From Anthopleura xanthogrammica (Eukaryota; Cnidaria; Anthozoa; Actiniaria; Actiniidae), in contig OZ025208.1 in the NCBI GenBank assembly GCA_964019055.1, positions 14,948,097 to 15,012,096 of the forward strand: 64,000 nucleotides of DNA, given 5' to 3'. Of the stretch, positions 1 to 12,900 are shown piece after piece (the stretch's first letter is position 1; every line of letters begins with the position of its first letter). The notes under the pieces are model-generated. The model did no database searches, had not been told where the DNA came from, and saw only the letters and a program-made list of their open reading frames with translations. The position numbers were made by a program, and so were the translations under genes.

Positions 1-184
1 AATGGATGAATGAATGAACAAATGGATGAATGGATGAATGAACGAATGGATGAATGAACAAATGGATGGATGAATGAATGAACAAAAGGATGAATGAATG
101 AATGAATGAATGAATGAATGAATGAATGAGTGAATAAATGGATGGATGGATGGATGAATGGATGAATGGATGGATGGATGGATG
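1..184. repeat. Simple repeat, GATGAATG-like
   Basis: Imperfect array of GGATGAATG / AATGAAC units filling the left edge of the window. It has no coding content. Confidence 0.95.
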
Positions 185-267
185 AACAAAACCCCTCTCC
201 TCTAGTTTCATTTTGTTCAGTGGCGTTTTCTTAAGAGTCCTTTTAAGGATTCTTAAGAGAATCTACA

Positions 268-515
268 CTATAAAAGCTGCTCTTCAAACTGTATTTCAAA
301 AACTAGTCATATTTTCAAGTTTTTTTTTTTTTTGTTATAAGGAATTCTATTCTTGAGACTTAATAAAAATAAGTTACTTTATTTTCTTTGGCCACACATC
401 AACGATGTTTGCACAAAACCCCTATTATCGACTGCTCTTCAAACAGTTTTTCAAATAAAAACTAATCGTATTCTCAAGTTGTTTCGTGTTATTACGAATT
501 CTATTCTTGAGATAA
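268..515. repeat. Two-copy direct repeat upstream of the first P4HA gene
   Basis: The text around GCTCTTCAAACTGTATTTC through GGAATTCTATTCTTGAGA (about 278-357) recurs in diverged form at about 435-513. A TATAAAAG string lies at about 269, but it is roughly 650 bp from the chosen start codon, so I do not call it a promoter. I see nothing else clear between 516 and 927. Confidence 0.7.
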
Positions 516-927
516 TATTACAATGTGTGACTTTCCTCACGTTTTCAAAATATTAAATAGCTGTAATTGATAAATCATTTCAAAACAAAGAATGGACAAT
601 GACCCCCTGTTTAGTTGAACGACACAAATTCCAGGTCCGGCTATTATGTTGGGAGAATTTAAAACATACTCTAAAATAATTTAATAAAAAATAAATAAAA
701 TGGCTTTAAATTCAACAAACTTAAAACGTGATTATCTTCTATACTTTAAAAACTCTTTAAATGCGATTTAGCCTTAAATATTCTATCATTTGAAGAAAGT
801 AAAAATTGTTTTTGACGTATATTTGTAAATTCTCCTTACCATACGCCTGTCTCGTTTGCTGAAGTACTTCAGACAGAAAGTATTTGAGGAGAGGAGATTC
901 CTTCCAACAGATCACAGATGGTCTGCA

Positions 928-3900
928 ATGGCGGTAACTTCACGTACTCTGAGTTTTCTTCTGCTTTTCCTTAGCCTCGAAATCGCAAAATGCGAGTTCT
1001 TCACGGCTTTGATAGACCTAGAGCACCTGATATACAGAGAACGCGAACTGAAAAGCTCGTTGAAGAACTACATTGCGATGGAAGAAGAACGTCTTGCTAC
1101 TCTGAAGAAGTTCTCTGAAAAAGTTGAAAACATTCACAATAGGATCGATGACAAGAACGTAGAGTTATTCATTGGACACCCAGTTAATTCTTATCTTATT
1201 ATCAAAAGATTTTTCAGTGCATGGACGAAGATTGAAGAACTTCTCCAAAAGGACAACAGCGAAGGTACAACTTATAATAATAAGCTAAACTTTTATTTCA
1301 CTTCTGTTTATTCATTTACCTCATTCGCCGTAATTTTCCAACTGCAAATCCTACCAGTTGGTAGTCTTGACCCTGATTTAGGAATTCTATTATTAATAGA
1401 AAGGTTTCAAAGAGGCAGTACATGTTAGATTGTGATGTTAAGTGATTCTTGTTACTAATATATGAGATATACGCTCTCAGTAACTACTAATGTATTATCT
1501 TAAAAACATGCAATAAAATCACTCTCGATTGAACGGATATTTTGTCTCTGGGTTTTATTTTATGACCTAGAGGTTTCTAAAGCCCTAAAAAATCTCAGAT
1601 CGGCAAGATCTACCCTTAAAGATGCCCTAACAACTTACTGAAGTTGTTGCGTGAAAAAAATACTAGAAAGCTTAATTCATTCAGTGATTCCGAAATCGGC
1701 TGATCGTATCAAATTTCTTTGATTTTGACACGTCAGCTTTAAGCTTCTAGCTTAGGAACCTTAATAATCTAAGAAAATTTCTTTAGAATATTTAAGATTT
1801 ATCCAAAAATATTGCATTGTTGACAAGTCTTTCGCAAACAGGAAACTTTTCATGTTTGAATTTATTAAGATTGAACAAACAGAAGCTTCAAATCGCCAAA
1901 CATTGGTATTATTTGCATTTCTAATTTAGACCTTTTGGGGTAAAAGTATTTTTGAAGATAAATTTAAAAAAAGAATAATATTTTGCACTTTTAGTAAATT
2001 CGTATGAGATTGAAATATCTGTGATTGTCTAAAGTAATGTTATTCTTACAAGTTAACAGGTGTTTTTAATGGTAATTATTGTCACTTGAGCTGCCATTTA
2101 CGTCCTACTAGTATTATCTTCGTTCATGAATATTCTTTTCCCGTTTTTGATTTTTTCAACATTTCTGTGCCAGAAACGTGTTGCTATGACAATATTGGGA
2201 AAACATTTCTTACAGGGAACATATAATTCCAGAAAAATCTTTATTTAATTAAAAATAATGATAATAAATAGAAAAAATAAGATTTAAAAAAATTAACGAA
2301 CAAACAGAAGAAAGAAAAAAAGAGGTGAGAGGCAATATTGAAATTTGTCAAGGGGCTGAGAGGTTTTGCAGAGGATATACTCTAGTTCCTTTGAGAAACC
2401 CTCCTAACTAATAATTATTAATTTTGACCAATGAAAAAGTCTGGGTAATCGAAAAGTTCAAAAATCAATAAAACATTCAAGTTTAGCTTTTTAATAGACC
2501 TTCCTAGGGGGTAAAATGGGAAAGATTGTGCAGGAAATCAAGAAAATATAAACAAATCCTTCCAAATATAAAATAAAAATATTATTTTTGGAATTTTATA
2601 TGAAATGTTGTCTGATGTTAATGGAAAGATTCAACTGGGGAGAGAAACAGAGGAATCTAGGGGAGTTTCTAAAAATAGAGAGTCGATTGAATTAGTTTTT
2701 ATTTTTTTCCCAACCAAACATGTTTGATTAAACTCAAAATTCAAAATTGTTGTCTTATTTTTCACTTAAAGTATTTGGTACATTTGCTACTTTATAGGTT
2801 ATTTTTCATTTAATCCAAAATTCTGTCATCGAAGAAAACTGAAAGAATATAATAATGGGTATTGTCACCTTATTCATACCTTTAAGAGCGAAGAAGGGTT
2901 AAATATTGGTTTCCGCTTGACAGCTAGTTCATATCGATTCCATTAATTTTTAAAAATTCAATGCTCCCCAAAAGGCACAAAGGTGAAATGTTAGACTTGC
3001 TACAAGTCGTCTCTCTCTCTCTCTTTCCCCCTCTCTGCCATGGAAAGAGAACAAGCAACAGTCCCAAGTGGACAACTTGTTTCCCTTGCAGAGATTCAAT
3101 TTTAATTTTGTGCCAAAAATGTTGCCAATCTTGATTAATTGCCTGTTTGATAAATTTATTCACCAACTGAAAAACCCATAAATTTGGCGCAAAGCAGAGA
3201 TGAAAAATCCTCAGTCCAACCAGTAATTTTTATCACATTTTTGTTTCAGAAATCATGGAAACGATTGATAAACACAAGAGTGCATATTCCTCGAAAGAAG
3301 ACTTCGAGGGCGCAATAACAGCATTACTCCGACTTCAAGATACTTATAGATTACTAACAAAAACAGTGGCTGAAGGGAAGCTAAAGAACGCACAACCAAT
3401 GCCGGCCATGACGGTTGATGACTGTTACCAGATTGGTAGATATGCATACCTGACGAATGATATGTTTTCTACTAAAGTATGGATGGAGGAAGTCTTGAGA
3501 AAGTTAAAAATGAATGAGCCATCAGAAGATGTTACAGTTTTTGATGTTTCTGATCATTTAGCTTATGCAGAATTTAAGGTTAGTATTTTATAATATTTCT
3601 CAGATTTAATAATTATATAGTTCTCAATCCATAAAAAAATGAGATTTATTGAAATGGTCAAATTTATTGATTTATTAGAATATAGACTAGGACAGGTAGC
3701 ACTGCCGAAAGTAAAGATCACATCAGACAAGCAATCATGACACAGCCTCTTGATCTTGTCCCAATTCAAGGGTGTATGGAGGACCCAATAGGTTTTTTCA
3801 ACCTGATTGACAAGGTCTTAGATGAACTATGGCTCATATTTTTTTTATCTGAGAACACAAGACATGGAAATAAATTAAGCTGTACTTTTTAAAAGGCAGC

Positions 3901-6900
3901 ACCTCTTATAGCTACCCAGATGTCTTTATACCAGCTTAGCTAGTTAGTGTTTGTCCAGGTGGTGCTTGAACACAAGAACTCATTCATTTATGACAAACTG
4001 ATGCTCAATAAGTTGAGCCAATCGGGTCTCAACAATGTAATGAATATTGAAACATGAACAATAGCCTCTGGCTAAGGAGGCTCTCTTGTAGCAAATAAAG
4101 ATAAGTGTAGAATGATAGTATTAAAAGAGCAACACTTAAGGCTTTGAATATAGCCTAAGGATACAATACTTAAAAGGACTCTTAATTGGTCCCTCTGCAG
4201 AATGTTGAGTGATTATTGAAACATGAAAAATAGCCTTTGGCTAAGGAGGCTCTCTATAGCAAATAAAGATAAGTGTAGAATGATAGTCTTAAAAGAGCAG
4301 CTCTTAAGGCTTTGAATATAGCCTAAGTATATGTATAGATGCTTAAAAGGACTCTGAAGTGTTTCTCAATCATGTTACTCATTAAAGAAATCAATTTTGT
4401 GTGTGTATATAAATTATAAAACTAATATTGTGGTTTTTCTTTGTTAAGAGGGGAAATATAAGAAAGGCCTTAAACTACACTTTGGAAATGGTGAGAATTG
4501 GTAAGTATAGTACATAAACATACAAGGAGCAATCATAGTGTTTTTTTTTTGGTTGCTGTAAAAAAAGAGAAATTAATATTAGCTTAAAAGACAGTTGCCT
4601 TTTTTGTAGTCAGGGGTGTATTTAGGGGTAGGCTGATGGAGCTGTGTCCCCCCTTTTAAAAGATGTATTGTCTTTCAACTTTTCTTTTTTTGTTATGACA
4701 ATTTTGGCTGGTTTTTTTTTTTTACTTTTGCTTCGGCGATTTTGGAACCCCTTTTTTTTTTTGCTTCAGCAATTTTGGCATCCTTTTTTTTTTTGCTTCT
4801 TGGAGTCCTTTTTTTTTGCTTTTGCTTCACGTAGTTTTGGCTTTTTCAGCCCACTCCCCCCCCCCCCCACCCCACCACTTTTCAGTTCCTTCTGCCACCC
4901 CTTCTTGACAAAGTTTTCCAGCCCACCGTTTCATTGATTCCTGGATCTACCCCCAGTAGTGTCATCCCCTTTTTCCTGTGTACAAGTGCCATTTTCCTCT
5001 CTTAGCATATTAGACAATGTTGAGACTCAAATCAAGAGCAGAAACTCAAGAGCAGATCCTGGGGAGTGAGGCTTTGGGGTACATGAAACAGGCTGAGCTT
5101 GTTTGGACTTTGAGTCTGTTCTCAGTCTGCGTTAAGCCGTTAGATAAAATAAAATTAGAAGAAATAGTAACAATCCTCAGAAACAACATTTGTATGTGTC
5201 TGAATAAACAATGATATATGGAACAGCCACAATTAACTTGCCATCCATGAGAGTGGTTAGTGGTATATTCATGTACTGCAGGTGTTGCGCACCTCATCAT
5301 GCTTGAGGGTGCAGCTTGGGTGGGCAAGTACAATCTTTATGTCGTTGGAATGAATATGCACAAAGGAAGGAGTGGCGGTAAATTATGCATCGCAAGGAAT
5401 TGTGGGATATCTTTTATGTTAATTTCATGTATTTTTTTCAGTAATGAAAATATAATCCTATCCCTTTCTCATCATGACAGATCCTCGTCATCAAAGAGCT
5501 CTAGACAATGTCGCCTTTTTTGGCAAGGAGATCAAAAAGACCAAAACAACTGGTTTACGTGGAGAGACGGGAAGAGTTCTTCCTAAACCTAAGCCTTCTC
5601 CTACAGAAACATTTAAGAGGACAACAGAGAGGGATCAATTCCAGAGAACAAAGGCTTTCCAGAACTACGAAAAGTTATGTCGTGGAGAAATAAGAAATTT
5701 AGTAAGTATTCCAATGGTATACTGCAGTCTGTCTTTAAATTCTGATTGGTAACAAAGATCAATCCATGGTTTATGGGTTAGGGACTGGAGCTATTAATAA
5801 TAATGTTGTCTGATTTTGGGCAGACGTAGGATCTTTTTTTTTTTATCTGATCAGGGCTCAACACTAACTTTTTTAGGTATTAGTCCTTGGGCTAGTCACT
5901 GTGGATAATCACTAGTCCCAAGGTCTTTTTCCCACTAGTCCACAGCAAACCTTCACTAGTCTGAGACTAGTAGATGTATGTTAGTGTTGAGCCCTGCTGT
6001 GATTTGTTGGAGGTGTGTGTGCTGTGCCTTATGGAGAGCACACAGCATGCATGTGCACTTTCTATCTCATCATTTGTGTTCAAAATGAGGGTTATTTTAA
6101 TTTGTATTTCATAAAAGAAATAAAAACCTTGCTTGCTGCACGTTGAATACTATACATTGTAAAGTGGCCACTTTAGGGATTGGCACAGCACTCAAGAAGT
6201 GTTGAGAAACACTTCAATTTATGCTGTGCTTTTCCTAACACTTTTTCCATTGTCTGCCAATTAATTGTGTGCAGGAATTTAACAAATTTAACAAATAAAA
6301 TAGCTTTCTCTGTGTAGTGCTCCATTCAGTTATACAGCACACAGAAAGTGACGTAAGCATGTAAGCAGACAATGTCAGCAGCCATGCCCGGTTCACTAAT
6401 AAAGCACAGTTCTCGACCTATCAGAATGTGCGTATTATCTACAGGTTCATCAGCTATATAAAAAAAAACTGCACACAGTGTGCATGCTTGAATGAGATTG
6501 TGCTTTATTTTCCTCACAGACCAAGTGGGAGAAAAGCAAAATGAAGTGCTGGTTTGTGAACAATGATCCTCTAACAATTCTGAAGCCAGCACGCATTGAA
6601 AGAGTGTTTGTCCACCCAGAGATCTTCATCATACGTGATGTTATCTCTGATTCAGAGATTGAACACATCAAAAAGCTTGCAACTCCAAGGGTAGGTGACA
6701 ATATTATATTTCTATAGTTTCTTCTATTTGTGAACCATCATAAAATATTTGAAGCCCAATCCATTGACGGTTAATAGAGACCTTATGCATGTGAACAGCA
6801 AGTTAAGACCAGGACAGCAACACCGGGCAGCTAGAACCATGTCACAAGCTCATTTTCCAAACAATTCATGCTGTCCTCATTGCCTTTGCTGTTGTCACTA

Positions 6901-9900
6901 GAATGTGAAAAAGTACCAACTGAAGTTCTAGCGAGGACGGCAATGTGAAGCACAATGGTGAGCACAAAAAAAATTTCTTGTGCCATTGCTCCGGCAATGC
7001 CGTCCTCAGTTCTTGCAGATGCGTAAGGTCTCTAACGTCATAGAACAGAGGCACCTTCCTGCAAAATTATCAAAAATATTTCATCAAAGCAATATGTTTA
7101 TATCGTGGTACAGTACCTACAGCATGCAGAGATATGCATCCATGCAGCCATCACTTTATGTTGCTTATTAATAAATAAACTAATTATAATTGAAGGTTGA
7201 GAAATTAATGTAACATAATGCGAAACATGTATAGCACTAATGTGTTGGGGCAAATTTAAATAAATTTTAAAAACGAAATTCAATAGCAGATATTAAAGTT
7301 ACACTCCATTGCCTTCAAACAATTATTACTTAAAGTCGCAGCATTTGGGTCAGTTTCTATGCATTTGCTGTGCTGTTGTCTGTTACCCAAATGCAAATGC
7401 CTTGACTTGAAACAATATTGTTTGAAGGCAATAGAGTGCAACTCTTTTATCTGCTATTCTTGAATGTTGTCAATGAAAGTTAATTTGTTAATTTACAGGT
7501 ATAATCAATGAAATGTAATTGATATAATCATTACTAACAAACTATTATGTAACTTGACTTAAAACACTACAGTTAGAACGAGCTACAGTAACCCTTGATG
7601 ATGGCACGTTAGAAACAGCTATCTATAGAGTAAGCAAAAGGTAATAATAATCTATTAATTCATTAAATTCATTAATACACTAAGGGATCATAAAATACTC
7701 ATTATTGATTTGTTAATTCTAATTTTAATTTGTTAATTTTGTCATTTCATATTTTTGTTAACTATTTATATTTATCTTGGGATCATTAATACTTTTAATT
7801 GATAAATAATAAGGATTGTATAATACTAAATGTAATATAAAATAGCTAAAAATGAGATACTATACCCTACCTTGGAGCTTGGACTTTTTTTCTGAGAAAA
7901 TTAGCTTAGCAAATATTGACATCTTTGATTACAGTGTAGTTCTAAGTGCAAAAGGCATATATCATAATACTTGTAATACTTATAATAAAGATGCTCGGAT
8001 TTGAGGATTTTCCTCTGAGAATATTGATTAACCAATGCAATGCATGAAATGTCAAGCTGAGGTGCGAGTGTTACTATACTGCTACATCATCTCATAACCT
8101 TGTAATTATTAAGTCCCATGTAGTTAATTCATAGTAGGCTTTAATTGATTTTTCATCCAGCTTCGACGAGCCACAATCAAGGACCCCTTTTCAGGAAAAT
8201 TGATGTTTGCTCCATATAGGATAAGTAAAAGGTGCTATTTCTTTAGTACATTGCACAACCATCAACCTATCCTTGCATCTTTCTCAAGTTAAACAAGGAC
8301 CATAGACAGGGAGGGGCTGGGGGAGGGCTTTATCCTCCCCACTTTTTGTTAATATCCAAATTATTTTCAAAAATCAGCCCCCCCCCCCCAAAATGTCTTA
8401 CACATACTGCTATCTTTTCAAATCTAAGTCCCAGCCTCCACTTTCAAGGATGCTATAGATACATACAGACTCCTTGTTCGACTAGTACTTTTTTCACTCT
8501 CTTTCATGAGCTTCTTTCATTCTTTTTATACATGCATTTACATGACATTTGAGTGAGTTAAATCATGCGCAAACATGTTGTCTTTTACTTTGACAAAGGA
8601 CGAATTTCTAAAACGTCAGTATCGTTTATTCAACACACCAATGTAGTCCAAACTAGTAACCGCTAGTCATTATCAGCTACATTGCTGGTATCCCAGGAAG
8701 CTGACAGAAAAAAGTAAACTCAAATGATGTAAACTCAAAATTATAAACTTAAGTCAAATTCTGGAAAAAGCAATGAATAAAAAAACTTTAAAAGAAAACA
8801 AAGTAAATATAAATTATAGATAACTAAAATAGACTTCTTATTGATCTTATTTAGCCCAACCCTTTTCTCTGTGATTAAGCTCCTGCCCTACTTTTCAAGC
8901 TTTCCGCTGATACCCTTCTATCCAAACCCTCAGCTCTTCCCTGTAGGAGAGGCAGTTTTAAACAGAGATGAGGAGCTAGTAAATCAAAGATAAGCAAATT
9001 AAAAAACTTTTAAACCTAATCTAGAAACAGGACAAATAAGAAACCAAAGCTACTTACACTGTAAAGCTAAATAAGGTACTAATAATACATATCCTGATAT
9101 TGTTTATACTGATATTGTTGATTCCATGGCATAACACCCTTAATAGCACCTCTATTGTCTAACGTGCATGCATGTATTGCACTGTAATAGCGCTTTTACA
9201 AAATATACACTAACTAGTACATATCATAGGTTTACATTTTCACCCCCTGCATGTTACCTTTGCCCACTGAGCCGCAATCAGAAGTTCTAAAAGTTAAAGG
9301 CAAGAGCTTGGCATATACAGGAACGTTTTAGCAGTAGGATGCATGATATGGGCTCATAGATCTGTATTTTCTCAGGACTTTTTTCTTATTGGTATTTATT
9401 TTTTCGCAGAGATACCTTACTAACTATTTGTGATTGCTTGTTCATTATAACAGCTGCGAAGAGCCACAATCCAGAACCCTGTCACAGGAAACCTAGAGTT
9501 TGCAAAATACCGCATCAGCAAAAGGTCTGTTGCCCTGCTATTCAAGTCATTCGCATCTCTTAGGTCTATCATTCTGTAATCATGGTAATCTCTGCTTATC
9601 TCCAAGGTTACTATCCTGTAGCCATGCAACTTTGTTAAGTCTCTTGTTTTCCTCTTGAAACTGCCTACTTTGTTGGATTCTTTAGGTTACCATGGCTACT
9701 TTGTTGTGTATCCTTAGTTACCAGTGTGTAGCCGTGGCAACTAAACTCCTAGTAAATAGCTACTGTTGGCATGCTTTAACTGGTTATCCATGGTTACCAA
9801 CTTGTTACCATGGCTAATTCATTGTCTATCCTTGGTTACCAGTGTAGCCATGGCGACTAGACTCCTAGTAAATAGCTACTGTTGGCATGCTTTAACTGGT

Positions 9901-12900
9901 ACTCCTTTGTTACCGTCTTGTTACCATGGCTAATTCATTTTCTATAGTTGTTTACCTCTGTTACTATGGCAATTGTAGATGTAACTATGACAACCACAAC
10001 CTTACTTCTCCCCTTCATCAAGAGCACTATTCTGATAGAATGATGATAATAAATAATGATATAATGTAACAAAAATAAAACTTAAAAGCAACCACTCTGA
10101 CTTAAATGTAAACTCTAAATCTCGTCAGCTTAACACTCAAATATGACAGGTTTGGTGCTGGTTTGTGGTTTCGAAGCAGGTAGATGATGTTTCATGTTTA
10201 AAACATTAAATATTAAATACATAATATTCATGTGCTGATGAAAATTTTACATTGATATTAGTGGTATACAAGTAAATAAGTATTAATATTATTATTAATA
10301 TATATTATATTATTTTATACTTAAAATCGAACTGAATAACTCAATCATTTTTAACCTCATTTTTTAATGTTTTTACAATAAATATATTTTAAATACATTT
10401 TTTTACATTTTGTACATAAACATATTAAATTTTTTACACTTCTGTCTAAAGCCCTGGCAAGTGTAAATGAGGACATGTTTCCAGAAACATGTTTAGTAAA
10501 TTGTTTCCAAAGTTGGATAAACTGTCAGGAAACGTTGGGATACATGTGTAACATTGTTTCCATGTGGCGCGAAAACATGAAATTTTACTGCCATACTGCA
10601 GTAACATATTTTGCTTCTTGTAAGCAAACTTTGTTACTTGTAGCAATCTTTCGCACATGGCATCAATAGACCCCTTGCAGCTTGTCAGAATGCAGCTCAA
10701 TTTGGAGGGCAAAACAATAGGTTCCAATTCTCAGGTGATTAAAATTCTTTTGTTTTGCCCTCAAAATTGAGCTGCATTTCGACGTGCTGCAAGGGGTCTA
10801 TTGGTGAACATTGAAGAAGCATGCACACGGTAAGCATATTTCTAGAAACATGCTTCCTCATTTGGCCAGGGTTTAAAAGGGAAGCGAGAACAAAAGATAG
10901 TAAAAAATATGAATCTTAGAATTAAAAAGTTTTTTTTTCCTAAAAAAAAGAAAGAACAAGATAAATTGTTCTCCAAAAACGATTATTGTTACTAAGAATT
11001 TAGTTTGTTTTTAAAAAAAAACAACCATCTAACACTTCAACTGATTTTCGTAAACATAAAATGTATGAATAATTTTCGTTTTGTCACAATATAATAGGTC
11101 ATTTGTATTAGTAAGACATACGTGTTTTCTTCTCATACCTGGGCCTTTCATTTGAAACCAAGGGTGTCCAGAAAAGTGGAAAGGAAAAGAGAGAAGAGGA
11201 AAAGAACGATTCCCCTTTTCCTCTTTGAGACACTGAATTTTTGAAGGATTATCCATTCCGAGGTTAAGTAAAAGACTGGGTCGAGTTGGCATTGCAGTGC
11301 ATTGTAGGACTGTTTTAGGGAACATATTTCCAAGATGGCGTCTATTAGAGTCCCACAATGCACTACAAACCAACTCGACCCAGTCTTTTACTCAACCTCG
11401 AAATGGCTAAGAGACTTTTCCCTTGCATCCATACTTGTTAATAATAATATTTTCTTTCCTCTTGCGTCTGTCTTGGGCCGTTGATTATAGTGGTTGGATA
11501 AAAGACGAAGAAGATGATCGAGTAAAAAGAATAAGTGAAAGAATACAAGCTATCACCGGTCTGTACATGCCCACTGCAGAAGAACTACAGGTAATCATAT
11601 TACACACAGTGGGGCAAAAAAAAAATCTTGTCATGTAAAAAATATTACACTGTTTATCTCCTACGACATGGCTGCCATGGAAACCATCTATTTGACGCTT
11701 TTATTCTGCAGGTTGTGAATTATGGAATAGGAGGACACTATGAGCCACACTTTGACTTTGCAAGAGTAAGTCAAAACAGATTCTTTACTGACATGTAATT
11801 TCATTTATTCAAAGTCATGTTGGTGGTTTTTAACAAAAGATTTCTCATTAGCATCCTTTGTTAATACCACCAACATGGCCGCCATGTTTTGTTTTTGCTT
11901 GACTCTTCTCGAATAGACCTGTTTAGCTTGGGTGTAATGTTTTCTCATTTTAGACCACGTGTCATTCTCTTGAGAATAAGATTCTTTGTTTGAGTTGTAT
12001 CCATATTCTTGTTTCTTCTCATGCGCAACCGTTAAACAAAGAAATGATACTCTAGGGAATGACACGTGGTCTGAGTGAAATGGGAAAACATTACGCCCAA
12101 GGTTAAGGCAATGGGCTCGCGCACTCGTGCGCATCTTTCTGCGCATTATTATTATTATTTAGAATTGTATAATATATTGACCAAAATGTGAAACAATACA
12201 CTGTATTTATATAACTTGACAATTAGTCGCATGGCAGTCATTTTGTGTATGTTCGATGACTCGAGGCATGCGCGACAAAACCCATGGATTGGGCTACCTG
12301 TGTGCTTTCCGTTTGTTGCTCTTCATTTTGCGTTGCTTTACGACTTATATCTTGTAAATGAATACGGTGACCTATACAATTTTTTCCTGAATTCGATGTC
12401 TTTTAACTAAAGCTAGTACATATCGAAGAAAATAAAAAATCTATCGGTTTGTTTTCGAGAAAATCGTGAAACATCATCAAAAAAAGACTTGACATTCGCA
12501 CGTAATTTCGACTGTTTTTCAAGTTGGAAATGTCAAAACTTAGCAATTTTCCTGAACTTTGTGACATTAAACTGTTTTTCAAGGAAGTTTATTTACTTTA
12601 GTACCTCTGAAAGCCTCTGTTTTTCATATTGCAGCCACCAGAATTAAACTAGACGTAATACTTTGAGAAGCGTTGTTTTCGTTCTAGACTCGCTGGGGAG
12701 TGCCGTGTTCAAGCTAACATAGCGCAAAATCTATGTCGATGACCCCCGATTTTTGTTGTTGTTCTGTTTTGTCCATCTCAAAAACTATCTATATGCAAAT
12801 TTATAGGAAAATCTATCGGTTAAATTTGCGCGAGCCCATTGCCTTAAGAGGTATATTAGTTCCAAACCATTGGTTGATTAAAGAGACCCACCACACGGTA

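Noticed and set aside
4644..4937. 97-codon frame MSPLLKDVL...
   Set aside because: Product of a T/C-rich low-complexity tract in a P4HA intron.
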